DNA from: Litsea cubeba
Taxonomy: Eukaryota > Streptophyta > Magnoliopsida > Laurales > Lauraceae
DNA: 64,000 nt
Reading direction: 5' to 3'
Assembly: GCA_012931725.1 (NCBI GenBank)
Contig: CM022945.1
Coordinates: 153,798,766-153,862,765 of the forward strand
Every line of letters begins with the position of its first letter. Positions within the stretch are counted from its first letter, which is position 1. Below, in pieces: positions 1 to 9,745 of the stretch. The position numbers and the translations under genes were made by a program. The notes below the pieces were generated by a model. It worked only from the letters and a program-made list of their open reading frames with translations. It did not search any database and was not told where the DNA came from.

Positions 1-1
1 T

Positions 2-3000
2 GGAGGTATTGGTCACTTTGCTGCGAAGTGTCCGCTAAAAGAAGACAATGATAATGACTCTTATGCTGAAAAGAGTAAAGGAAAGAGAAATTTCAGAAAA
101 AGGGGCAAAGCTAAAAACTTTCTATGTCAACAAGATGACAGCACGTCTGAATCTTCAGACGATGATGAATCAACCGAAGCTCTCTTCATGGTCACTGTTG
201 AAGAAGAAGAAGAGCTAGATCCGGAAGAGGAAGAGGAGGCTGAAGTCAATCTTGAAGAGGAACTCATAGCCGCACTTGAGGAGCTTAGCATGGAACGCAA
301 AACAAGTAAGAAAAATCTGAAACTTCTCCATGAATCTGAAAGTTCTATTATTGCTTTGAAAACTCAAGTAGAAGAATATAAAAGAATGGTAGAAGTCCTT
401 GAAAACCAAATTAGTATCAAAAAGGAAGAGGCTATGAAACTTGAAACTGAGATCGCTAGAGCAAAGGCTGAAAATTTGGAAAATAGCAAAAAACTCAAAG
501 CGCTCCAAGCGATTGAAGGGACTATGAAACTCAATGAACTACTGAAAGTTCAAAGACCTGCCCACTTCAGATTTGGTCTAGGATTTGAGAAAGGTGAATC
601 CTCTAAGATTGCACCTCCTGAAAAGAAAAAGTTTATGAAGCAAGTCACTGCACCTTCTAACTCTATGAAGCCCACTCAACCTAGAAAGGAGTCCATTCCT
701 GTTAGAAAGGTAATGAAGACTAACCAGCCACAAAGAAGATACAAATTCTATGGTTATTGCTTTCATTGTAATATGTTTGGACATAAAAGAGCTGATTGCA
801 AATTCTATGTAAGAAACAGTCCATTTGTGACTAGGAATCCTTTTTCAATCCTAAGTAGCCACAAAATTGAGTGCTATATGTGTCATAATTATGGACACTT
901 GGCTAGGGATTGTAGGTTGCATATTGCTAACAAATTTCAGGTTGAAAAGAAACCCAAGTTAGTCAAGGCTTGGAGAGCAAAGCAAAGTGCAGAAAGTCCC
1001 AAAGAATCTCTCATTGTGCAAATGGCATTCAATGCACAAAAGAAGGCAGCACCATGGGTCCTTGATAGTGGTTGTTCAAGCCATATGACTGGTGATAAAG
1101 AGAAATTCATCAAATTACAGCACTATGAAGGCGGTTCAGTGAAATTTGGCAACAATGATGGTGCCAAAATCTGCGGAAAAGGTGTTATTCAGCTTATGGC
1201 AAACAAGATCAGATCGGAAGAAGTCTTATATGTGTCTGGATTGAGACACAATCTGCTTAGTGTGAGCCAGATCTGTGACAAGGGTCACGAAGTTATCTTC
1301 ACAAAGAATGGGTTTGCCATCAAGAAGAGTAGCAACGGCAAAACAGTGGCAACTGGATCAAGAACTGCTGGAAATCTCTATACATTGTCAGATGGAGCTG
1401 AAAAGACCTGCTTGATGAGTCGGACAGAGGAAAGTTGGTTGTGGCACAAACGCCTTGGGCATCTAAGCTTTGATAACATGTCAAAGATTTGCAATTCAAA
1501 GGCTGTAAGAGGCATGTCTACAGTTGAAAAGCCTTCCAATCCCATTTGTGACTCTTGCCAAAAGGGAAAGCAAACGAGGGTTATGTTCAAGTCAAAGGAG
1601 CATCATTCCAAGAAACCTCTTGAGCTAGTGCACACTGATCTCTGTGGACCGATGCGAACTCAAAGCACCAATGGAGATAAGTATTTCATGTTATGCATTG
1701 ATGATTATACTCGTATGACATGGGTATTGTTTCTTAAGCATAAGCATCAAGCACTTGATCGTTTTAAAGTGTTTAAAGCACAGGTTGAAAATCAATTGGA
1801 AAAACGTATCAAGATTTTAAGGTCTGATCGTGGAGGCGAGTTCACATCTGAAGAGTTCACTAAATATTGTGAACATCATGGCATTCAAAGACAGTACTCA
1901 GCCCCTAGAACTCCACAGCAAAATGGAGTTGTGGAACGGAAGAATCGCACCGTACAAGAGATGGCTCGTACGATGCTAAGTGAAAGCAAGATGGCTGACA
2001 AGTATTGGAAAGAGGCAATTCATACGGCTGTATACATTCAAAACCGATGCTTGATCAGGCCACATGAAGACAAAACTCCCTATGAGCTATGGTTTGGAAG
2101 AAAAGCAACAGTCAAGCACTTCAAAGTCTTCGGCAGCAAGTGTTACATCAAGCGGCTCGAACAAAATCCGGGCAAATTTGAAGAAAGAGCTGACGAAGGT
2201 ATATTTCTGGGTTACTCCTCTACTAGCAAGGCATATAGGTGTCTTAACAAAAGAACCAGAAAAATCATAGAAAGTGCTGATGTGAGAATAGATGAGAATA
2301 TTGAACCAAAGAATGCAACTCATAATGACAGTCCAGTTTATGAGGACTCGAGTGAGATTGATGATGAGATGGCTGAATCTAATGATTCTGAGAAATCAAA
2401 GGATGACTCAGAAGATACTTCACCTAAGAAGCACAGCACTTGGGTAGAGCAACACCCTAAGGATCAAATCATTGGAGATCCTAAGGCAGGCGTTCAAACT
2501 AGACAAAGTGTAGTTAGCAATTACTCACTTGTGTCCACCATTGAACCCAAGACTGTGGCTGAAGCCAGTCTCGATGAAAGTTGGTTGAAATCTATGCATG
2601 AGGAGTTGGAGCAAATTGAGAAGAACTCCACATGGGAACTTGTTCCTAGACCTACTGATAAGAATGTTATTGGTACTAAATGGGTCTTTCGGAATAAGCT
2701 AAATGAAGATGGTCAAGTCATTAGAAACAAAGCAAGGTTGGTTTGTAAAGGCTATGCTCAAGTTGAAGGCATAGATTTTGAAGAGACCTTTGCACCGGTA
2801 GCTCGTCTGGAAGCTATTCGTATGTTTCTTGCATTGGCAGCATACAAAACCTTCAAGGTATTTCAGATGGATGTAAAGTCAGCCTTCTTGAATGGTTTAC
2901 TTGAAGAAGAGGTCTACATTGAGCAACCTGATGGTTTTCTCATCAGCAAGAATTCAGATCTAGTGTGCAAGTTGAAAAAGGCTCTTTATGGACTGAAACA

Positions 3001-4078
3001 AGCGCCAAGGGCATGGTATGCAAGGCTGGATCTCTATCTCCGCAAGATCGGTTTTGGAAAAGGAATGGTTGATAGCAATCTGTATGTCAAAACTGAGATA
3101 AGCAAACAGCTGGTTGTCATTGTTTATGTTGATGACATAATCTTTGGTGGCAATGATGAGGAGATGTGCAGGAATTTTGCTGAAGAGATGAAGAAAGAAT
3201 TTGAAATGTCGATGCTTGGAGAACTAAAGTTCTTTCTTGGTTTACAAGTTCAGCAGCTGAAACATGGTATCTTCATATCACAAATGAAGTACATTAAGGA
3301 AATGCTGAAACGGTTCAATATGGAAGACAGCAAGCCAGTGAGCACACCAATGTCAACAAACACGAAGCTTAGCAAAGATGATAAGGCCTCGTCCGTTGAT
3401 CATACCACCTATCGCTCTATGATAGGAAGCTTGCTCTACTTGACTGCTACAAGACCAGATCTTCTACAAGCAGTATGTATGGTTGCACGTTTTCAAGCAG
3501 CACCAACTGAAACGCACCTTACAGCAGTGAAACGAATTTTTCGATATCTGAAAGGTACTATGGAGCTTGGTATCTGGTATCCCAAAGGCAAATCCTTCAC
3601 TGTTGTTGCATATTCTGATGCCGATTGGGCTGGATGCGTAGATGATCGCAAGAGTACTAGCGGCGGCGCATTTTATCTTGGAGAAAGATTAGTTGCTTGG
3701 CATAGTAAGAAGCAAGACTCAGTATCCCTTTCGACAACGGAAGCGGAATATATTGCAGCGGCAACTTGTTGTACGCAAGTGTTATGGATGCGGCAAATGC
3801 TCTCTGATCTAGGAGTTCCTACAACGGATCCTACGCCGATCCTATGTGACAACACGAGTGCAATTCATATATCTAAGAATCCTGTTCAGCACTCTCGAAC
3901 AAAGCATGTAGCAATTCGTTATCATTTTCTTAAAGATAAAGTTGCTGATGGAGAGGTCAAGTTGGAGTATGTTCCAACAACTGAGCAAGTGGCTGATATT
4001 TTCACGAAACCTCTGCCAAAGGAAGTCTTCGAGTATCTCCGGAAAAAGTTAGGAGTTACTCACTCTCCTAAACCGTAG
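2..4078 (+). CDS. Ty1/copia gag-pol polyprotein (N-terminus missing)
   Basis: The frame is open from base 2, so the ATG at 188 is internal. Residues before it complete a zinc knuckle (GHFAAKC, bases 14-31). Next come an acidic stretch and a charged coiled-coil-like segment (about 190-560), then two more CCHC-type knuckles near 758-801 and 871-915. The aspartic protease motif DSGCSSHMTG is near 1064. The GAG-pre-integrase HKRLGH begins near 1445 with CDSC near 1551. Integrase core residues are in HTDLCGP (about 1630), SDRGGEF (about 1826) and NGVVERKN (about 1922). RT runs from about 2620, with YVDD at 3126-3137. RNase H is from YSDADWAG (about 3611) to the end. There is no internal stop or frameshift over about 1,358 codons, so the copy looks young and possibly able to express. 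One polyprotein is expected to be cleaved by its own protease to copy RNA to DNA and integrate it. Confidence 0.95.
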   Translation, partial: GGIGHFAAKCPLKEDNDNDSYAEKSKGKRNFRKRGKAKNFLCQQDDSTSESSDDDESTEALFMVTVEEEEELDPEEEEEAEVNLEEELIAALEELSMERKTSKKNLKLLHESESSIIALKTQVEEYKRMVEVLENQISIKKEEAMKLETEIARAKAENLENSKKLKALQAIEGTMKLNELLKVQRPAHFRFGLGFEKGESSKIAPPEKKKFMKQVTAPSNSMKPTQPRKESIPVRKVMKTNQPQRRYKFYGYCFHCNMFGHKRADCKFYVRNSPFVTRNPFSILSSHKIECYMCHNYGHLARDCRLHIANKFQVEKKPKLVKAWRAKQSAESPKESLIVQMAFNAQKKAAPWVLDSGCSSHMTGDKEKFIKLQHYEGGSVKFGNNDGAKICGKGVIQLMANKIRSEEVLYVSGLRHNLLSVSQICDKGHEVIFTKNGFAIKKSSNGKTVATGSRTAGNLYTLSDGAEKTCLMSRTEESWLWHKRLGHLSFDNMSKICNSKAVRGMSTVEKPSNPICDSCQKGKQTRVMFKSKEHHSKKPLELVHTDLCGPMRTQSTNGDKYFMLCIDDYTRMTWVLFLKHKHQALDRFKVFKAQVENQLEKRIKILRSDRGGEFTSEEFTKYCEHHGIQRQYSAPRTPQQNGVVERKNRTVQEMARTMLSESKMADKYWKEAIHTAVYIQNRCLIRPHEDKTPYELWFGRKATVKHFKVFGSKCYIKRLEQNPGKFEERADEGIFLGYSSTSKAYRCLNKRTRKIIESADVRIDENIEPKNATHNDSPVYEDSSEIDDEMAESNDSEKSKDDSEDTSPKKHSTWVEQHPKDQIIGDPKAGVQTRQSVVSNYSLVSTIEPKTVAEASLDESWLKSMHEELEQIEKNSTWELVPRPTDKNVIGTKWVFRNKLNEDGQVIRNKARLVCKGYAQVEGIDFEETFAPVARLEAIRMFLALAAYKTFKVFQMDVKSAFLNGLLEEEVYIEQPDGFLISKNSDLVCKLKKALYGLKQAPRAWYARLDLYLRKIGFGKGMVDSNLYVKTEISKQLVVIVYVDDIIFGGNDEEMCRNFAEEMKKEFEMSMLGELKFFLGLQVQQLKHGIFISQMKYIKEMLKRFNMEDSKPVSTPMSTNTKLSKDDKASSVDHTTYRSMIGSLLYLTATRPDLLQAVCMVARFQAAPTETHLTAVKRIFRYLKGTMELGIWYPKGKSFTVVAYSDADWAGCVDDRKSTSGGAFYLGERLVAWHSKKQDSVSLSTTEAEYIAAATCCTQVLWMRQMLSDLGVPTTDPTPILCDNTSAIHISKNPVQHSRTKHVAIRYHFLKDKVADGEVKLEYVPTTEQVADIFTKPLPKEVFEYLRKKLGVTHSPKP

Positions 4079-4090
4079 GAGTTGTGCTTG

Positions 4091-4364
4091 AAAGGGGGAG
4101 CAATGCATTCATTGAATATCCTATTCGCTCCTCGGTTTGGTCCCTTTGGACTTGTTGTCAAAGGGGGAGAGATGTTATGCTATGATAGCAAGGAGAAATG
4201 TTATGCTATGAAAGCTAGGGGGAGATTGTTGACAGTGCATAGTTGTTATTTCAGAATTTAAGAATTGGTTCCAAGTGAGTGTTGAAAAGAACTTGGAAGA
4301 GCTGCAAGCTGGAGTTGAAAGTGTTGAAGTTCCAATAGTGTTGCCAACAATTCCAAAGGGGGAG
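4091..4364 (+). other. Four polypurine-tract-like motifs before the copia 3' LTR
   Basis: AAAGGGGGAG occurs at 4091-4100, 4160-4169 and 4355-4364, and a shorter AGGGGGAG at 4217-4224. The last copy lies two bases before the LTR and is the likely plus-strand primer. The upstream copies lie in the untranslated stretch after the pol stop. Multiple tracts of this kind are known in Sireviruses; assignment to that group is an inference. Confidence 0.75.
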
Positions 4365-4554
4365 ATTGTTGGAATTTGAGATGACTTGAGAAGTCTTTTG
4401 ATGAATTGAAGAATTAGTATCTCAAGTATTGATTTGAGTTGGAATTCTTGTCAACACATTGTCACAAACATGATGATAATAAGCTGGTGTTGATAGAGCT
4501 GAAAAGAAGAATCAGAATTGAAACAGTCAGGAATTCAGAATTCCTGAAGCAGAG

Positions 4555-4757
4555 CATTCGGTCGACCGGGCACCCCATGCGGTCGACCGAAGCAAGAGAA
4601 ACCTGCAGAAAACAGTTTCAGGCACCTCTCAGTTATTTTCGTGACACAGTGTGTCTTCGGTCGACCGGGACCCCAGGATGTCGACCGAGCTCAAAAGTTG
4701 TCTGTTTCCAGTTAGTGTCTTCGGTCGACCGAGCAAGCCAGGATGTCGACCGAGCAC
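4555..4757. repeat. Three modules of paired GTCGACCG motifs in LTR U3
   Basis: Each module of roughly 35 bases has two GTCGACCG-type palindrome cores (near 4560/4581, 4657/4679 and 4722/4744), separated by similar GC-rich spacers such as CACCCC/ACCCCAGGA. They lie 130-330 bp upstream of the TATA box, where LTR enhancer repeats usually sit. The enhancer role is inferred. Confidence 0.6.
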
Positions 4758-4881
4758 GGGAACCAGAGTTGCGCAGAATTAGAAGTTTTGCACGAAAATC
4801 CAGCACTCTTATCTAATTTGTTTGGGACTCTTTCTAAACGAATTGTAGCCCGTTTTAAATACAATTAAGGGTTATCAAAAC

Positions 4882-4890
4882 CTATAAAAA
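4882..4890 (+). promoter_or_regulatory. LTR TATA box (CTATAAAAA)
   Basis: A canonical plant TATA box in the middle of the copia LTR. Transcription would start about 30 bases downstream, near 4915, defining R. Confidence 0.6.
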
Positions 4891-5507
4891 GGCATGTAAG
4901 GGTCGTTCTTAAATACACCAGAAGAGAGAAAGAATAGAGAAGAGTTTTAGAGAGTTCTTGAGAGAAAGAAGAAGCTGCTGGTGTGTGTTGCTGTGTGCTG
5001 ATGTGGTGACGTTTTCTACAGCAATTGTGGACGAGATTATGCTCTAGAAGATGGTGATTCGTCCATGAGTTAAGTGTCTCTCTTTTATGCTTTAGATTTC
5101 AATTTGTAAGGGATTGAGAGAGAGAGAATTGTAGAGGGGAAGGGCTGTAGACAGAGTTTGATCTTCTATTCTGTTTATACATCAAGTTGGTGCTTGGTGT
5201 TTAGGGTTTGGTGATCCTATCTGTGGGTGCAGATAAATTGTAAAGGGAGTCGGTGCTTCCTAGATAGTTGGTGCTATCTGAAACTAAGGGTTGGTGCTCT
5301 TTGTCGTTGGAGCGACTAAATAAGATTCAGATCTGTCCCGGATTGGTGCTCGGACAGTCTTTGAACCGTGGACGTAGCCTTTCGGTGAACCACGTTAAAT
5401 CTGGTGTCATTGAGTGGTTTGACTTGTTTTGTTGTTGAATTGGACCTGTTTTTAGAAATCACTGATTCACCCCCCCCCCCCCCTCTCAGTGATCGCGATA
5501 TCCAACA

Positions 5508-7277
5508 TACAAAAGCATCTCTTGTAACACCCTTTGTCCATCGCTTCATAATGTAACGTTCGGGTAGAAACAATATAGATAAATGCTTCAAGACAGTCAA
5601 TACATGACAACGAGGGATGCCTTCAAATTCGAACTTGTAACAGGAACAATATGCATGCAACTCTTCCTTTTTCCATGAAACATCTCTCTCAAGTTGGTTT
5701 TCATCAAAGTAGTTTTTCACAACAAATTTACAGCTCATATCATCCTCGTATACAAGCTTTTCGCCAAGTGACATGGTCATGAATAACTCATCTTGAAACT
5801 TATAAAATATGTTCCTTGTGTATAATTTGGCCATCTGCTTTTCCATTGGTGACCGTGTCTTCATTTTAGGCCTCCCATTGCTATTTTCGAAGTCCTCTTT
5901 CTTTTCAAGATATCTTAGATGCTCAACCCCGGCGTCAAAACGCAATATGAAATCAAGCAAAGAATCCTTGAATTCTACATACTGTTTCACAAATGCATTC
6001 ATACTCTCACTTCTTTGAGTTGTTGACATGCCACCAAAGAAATTTTGCCTTAAATATGCCGGAACCCACATATCACGAATCTTAAATATTTCCGCCAACC
6101 AATCATTCTCCACAAGCTTATTTTTTATTATGATCTGATTCCATTTGCTCTCAAACTGACAAGGAGTGTTAGATTCATGAACACATTTTTTAATCTCATC
6201 TATTAAACCCTCGTTGTGAATATGAGCCCCTCCAAGATTCGTAGGCAACTTATCCAAAATGTGCCATAGGCAATATCTATGAACTGTGTTTGGCATGACA
6301 TTCTTTGAAGCTTTTGTCATTGCCAGATCTTGATCTGTTATGACCCCCTTTGGTGGAATATATGACATTGCTTCAAGCCATGTATTAAACAACCATTCGA
6401 ATGACTCCGTTTTTTCATTGGGAAGAAACCCACAACCAAATAAAGTCGTTTGCCCATGGTGATTGCAACCTACAAATGCGGCAAAAATAAGTTCATAACA
6501 ATTTGTCTTATAGGTTGTATCAAATGTCACCACATCACCGAACACTTTGTAAGCCGAACGAAATGCTCCGTTTGCCCAAAAAATGTGTGTTATCTTTTTC
6601 TGTGCATCCCGCTCAATGGTACATGTGAAACCATTTCCCATCTCTTTGCGGTTTTCAAATAGCTGAAATAACAACTGCCCATCTAGCCCCCTTTTCTTTT
6701 CCTTTTCATCCCTACGGCGATTCTTGGCATCCGTATCTGTAAAACCAATTTTATCAAGTCCCCCAGATTGCGATGCAAACACTTGCATTTGATGTTTGCT
6801 TCGCACATTTGCTGCATCATATGTATTTATAATTTGTCGCTTTGATTCTGGCACTTCACGATGCGACCTCAACATAAATCTCTTACTAGGAGTAGCGGGG
6901 GCATGAGAGTGTTGAGGAACAAACTTGGATACCACATAACCACCTGACTTATCTATTTTCACTTGCAATTGTGCCTTACAATCGAATCTAGTTTCCATTC
7001 GATGTCTTTGTACAACTTCCTTATCAATCAAGTGTTTGTCATCTGTTTTACCTTGCTTTGAACAGACAAATCGCTTCCATACAACCTCCCCATCTTTGCC
7101 TCTATTAGTAGATTCTTTTCTTACACTGAACCCAGCAAGCTTTCCATAACCATTGTAAAATTTATATGCCTCATCTAAATCATCAAAATGCATGCCCAAC
7201 TTTGGTGTCATGTTTTCATCAACAACCGGATAGTGGACAACCGCAACAGCTGAGGAGGAGGTCATATCCATATCCAA
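5508..7277 (-). pseudogene. FAR1/FHY3-related protein gene, C-terminus cut off by copia LTR
   Basis: The 590 native codons start at ATG 7277-7275. FAR1-type DNA-binding domain: about residues 30-125 (FYNGYGKLAGFSVRKES, then a Cys/His pattern with FVCSK and QHSHAPA). A MULE transposase-like core follows (about 245-345: VVTFDTTYKTN, ITDQDLAM, HRYCLWH), then a SWIM zinc finger (about 545-570: CSCYKFEFEGIPRCHVL) and ERYIMKRWTK. This family descends from Mutator-like transposases; known members FHY3 and FAR1 act as nuclear transcription factors in light signalling. The copia LTR begins at codon 591, so the frame continues for about 63 meaningless LTR-encoded residues to a stop at 5316. The native C-terminal exon(s) would lie left of the window. 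It could instead be an intact gene split by a recent insertion. No other lesion is visible in the 590 codons. Confidence 0.85.
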
Positions 7278-8261
7278 TCTGGAGACATATAATTAAAATT
7301 GGCCATGAATAACAGACCAAACGAAAGGCAGAAGTATGACTGATATCACACTAACAGAAGTATTTCATTACTTTTTATCTATTATTCACAAAACAAATTC
7401 AATTGAATGGGCACAGGGATGGGAATAGGGTCGTAATTCATGGAGGAATTTGTCCTAATTGTGGATAACCTTGGATTCAAAGTAGAATCATAAATCTTGA
7501 TATTTCACAGCGGTTAAATGTTCATTGTTCAAAGAAGTTTATCTTTGAAAGTTTAAAGCCAGCACAGTTCTGTTTTGATATGAATTTCCTTTTAAACTGA
7601 TTTTACATGTCTTGCAACAGAGACTGCATTTTCAACAAGGAAAAGCAAGTAATCAGATGTCTAAGTTGTGACATTTCCTTGTGGTGTGCAGCTGCACTAT
7701 TCATTTTACAATAGCTGCACTATTCTAGAATCATTCAACCCAACCACAATACCGACTATTCTCCCTTACGGCCTAAACTACATTCCCGCAGTTTCAAATC
7801 TTCCCAAAAACTAGCACTCAAATGATTGGGAATTGAAGGTTTGAAACGGCTCTTTTCTGATGCTGGGTTTCTTTCATTCCATTCAAAAGAATGATCAATC
7901 AATCTCCTTTCAGAAGGCCTTTTGGAGCTTATGAAAGAAACTGCTTCTTCCAGCTCAAGTGGGGTCGTTGACACGTGTATGGTGGGTAGAAGAGGAAGCC
8001 CAAAAGGAATTCCTAACGATATTATTGATCTGATCTTATGTGACCTGTCTCACACATGGATAATGGATTAATGGATAGACCTGCTTGTCTTTTTGAAAGA
8101 AACCCAGTACCAATCTTAGAAGAAAATGCAAATGAACACTCATGCAACAGTTCAACAAAAATAGCATAAATCGAAACAAAACTGCAACAATTGCATAAAT
8201 TGGAAGAGAGCAGAGCACCTTCTTGAGGAGAGTCGACCCGAGTTGGAGAACAGTTGAGGGA
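7278..8261 (-). other. Upstream region/5' leader of the FAR1-like gene
   Basis: Non-repetitive DNA directly upstream of the FAR1-like ATG. FAR1 family genes often have a 5' UTR intron, and this stretch between the CT-rich tract (minus strand) and the ATG could hold one. A 72-codon open frame at 7974-7756 (minus) has no recognisable domain and is not called as a gene. No other feature is seen. Confidence 0.35.
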
Positions 8262-8735
8262 GGTATAGACGAGAGAGAGAGATCGCAGAACCTACGCTTG
8301 GAAGTCGCCCCTAGGCAGAGCACTGGCGGGAGAGAGAAACGAGAGAGGGAGATGGGAGGGAGGGACAGAGAGAGAGAGAGAGAGAGAGAGATCGCAGAGA
8401 GGGAGATCGCAGAAAGGGAGATCGCAGGCGCCGCTTCTGATCTCCGTCCAGGAGAGAGACGAGAGAGAGGGAGGGATCCGTCCGGGAGAGGGGGACGTCC
8501 GACGGAGATCTCCGTCCGGGAGAGGGAGGTCCGTCCGGGAGAGAGTTCCGTCCATGAGAGAGAAGAAAACAGAGGCAGCAGCAGCACCGGCGAGAGTGAA
8601 TAGAAGAGAGAAGAGTCCGTCCGGGAGAGAGTTCTGTCCGTGAGAGAGAAGGAAACAGAGGCAGCAGCAGCACCGGCGAGAGTGAAGAGGAGAGAAGAGA
8701 GAATAGAGAAGAGAGAGTGGAGAGAAAACTAGGTC
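8262..8735. repeat. GA/CT-rich tract with microsatellite and 86-bp tandem duplication
   Basis: A purine-rich (plus strand) tract containing a (GA)n run near 8366-8392, repeated GATCGCAGA units at about 8390-8425 and a two-copy tandem repeat of 86 bp (8529-8614 and 8615-about 8698), each with CCGTCCGGGAGAGAG and GGCAGCAGCAGCACCGG. On the minus strand this is CT-rich, as in many plant 5' UTRs, and it lies upstream of the FAR1-like gene. Open frames here in several phases are by-products of the simple repeat. Confidence 0.75.
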
Positions 8736-8843
8736 ATCCAAATCGTCCAGAGGGGGAACAATGAAAAAACGAGCGGGCCATCCAAAACGATGTTGACTTC
8801 CTCTCTTGCATCCCACACGAACCAATGGCACACTTCAGCTGAA

Positions 8844-8873
8844 AGCTCCCCTAAGCTTCAGCTTAGGGGAGCT
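8844..8873. repeat. Perfect 14-bp inverted repeat (2-base loop)
   Basis: Arms AGCTCCCCTAAGCT and AGCTTAGGGGAGCT are separated by TC. It sits at the distal edge of the GA-rich tract. It could be a cruciform, a hairpin in an antisense transcript, or the remnant of a MITE end. No function can be assigned. Confidence 0.8.
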
Positions 8874-9745
8874 GCTCCCTTGTTTGAATGTATTTTATGT
8901 GTCAATATTTTGAAATCTAATGGATTGTATATAAGTATAACTAGAAAATACTAAACAATATTGTCAATTATAAATGAAACCTAACGTGTGTTTTTACAAT
9001 GAGGAAATTACACACTTGGCAGGTTCTCATTTTCACCAAGAAACTTTAAGAAAATTGAGGGAAATGAGTTCCTGCATTCCTAATCCTTTTATAGGAAATT
9101 GAGGAAAATCAGCTCAATTTTTTACTTTTCTATAAAAAAAAAGTATTTCACCAAACAACTAAGCGTGAGTTTTCATTTTTGTACAAAAGAGGAATCCTAC
9201 ATTCCTAACTCTCGCATAGAAAATTGAAGAAAATTAGTTTTTTTTTTCCTTTTTGCACAGAAAATTTGACGCACCAAATGATGAAATAGGGATTTAGTGG
9301 AAAATTAGAAAAATTTTGAGTTGGAGAAGGTCGCTGCCCTCGCCGTCAAATAAAAAAGCATAAGTTTGCAACCCCTCTCCTCATGAAATGCTCCTATCTC
9401 GAGTTGCAGCTGAGATGAGGGACATCACATCCATCTGATTTTTTTTTTTGCTGGGATTTCTTTTTCCACTTTGTTTTCATCACCTGGCTGTGGGTCTTTT
9501 TTCTCCTTTTTGGCCCACTCCCTGTTTGAGGGGAAGGCCTACCTTAATTTTAGGTTGGCCATAAAACAAACTTTTGGCTTCTATTTCTCTGTAGTGTGAG
9601 CAAGTTATGCTCACAATGCTCAGAAACATGAATGCATCATTGTATTTTGTCTACATTTTAATACAATATAATTACCTTTAAAAAAAATATCGGAATAATC
9701 TCCTCTCTATTGTGCATTCCCCTCTCGGTGCACAAACACATCTAA
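8874..9745. other. A/T-rich noncoding DNA
   Basis: No coding frame, RNA gene or clear transposon boundary is seen. A loosely repeated segment (near 9040-9110 and 9165-9230: ...CCTACATTCCTAA..., ...ATAGAAAATTGA...) suggests an old local duplication. Confidence 0.4.

Larger units (their letters stand above)
1..5507 (+). mobile_element. Ty1/copia LTR retrotransposon, 5' part outside window
   Basis: The visible part is the end of gag, all of pol in copia order (protease, integrase, reverse transcriptase, RNase H), a 3' untranslated stretch with several polypurine motifs and a complete 3' LTR with TGTTGGA...TCCAACA ends. The 5' LTR, PBS and gag N-terminus lie left of the window. Integrase before RT separates it from Ty3/gypsy. 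The RT/RNase H style and the repeated polypurine tracts resemble the Sirevirus/Tork side of copia, but the lineage is an inference. The right boundary (5507/5508) falls inside a FAR1-like coding sequence. The target duplication cannot be tested because the left boundary is not visible. Confidence 0.95.
4367..5507 (+). repeat. 3' LTR of the copia element (1,141 bp)
   Basis: It starts TGTTGGA directly after the last polypurine tract and ends TCCAACA, a 7-bp inverted terminal pair. It carries a TATA box at 4882-4890, GTCGACCG modules upstream (4555-4757), about five TTGGTGCT repeats downstream (about 5174-5350) and a C-run near 5470-5483. The end point is confirmed because the minus-strand FAR1-like reading frame resumes exactly at 5508. 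Confidence 0.9.

Noticed and set aside
4439..4816. 125-codon frame in the copia LTR
   Set aside because: Lies wholly inside U3 across the GTCGACCG modules; not a gene.
7756..7974. 72-codon minus-strand frame upstream of the FAR1-like gene
   Set aside because: No recognised domain, no splice support; could be a leader uORF but evidence is too weak.
8036..8831. Several overlapping Ser/Leu/Arg-rich frames on both strands
   Set aside because: Product of GA/CT simple sequence and the 86-bp duplication; no domain, and frames are open on both strands because of composition.
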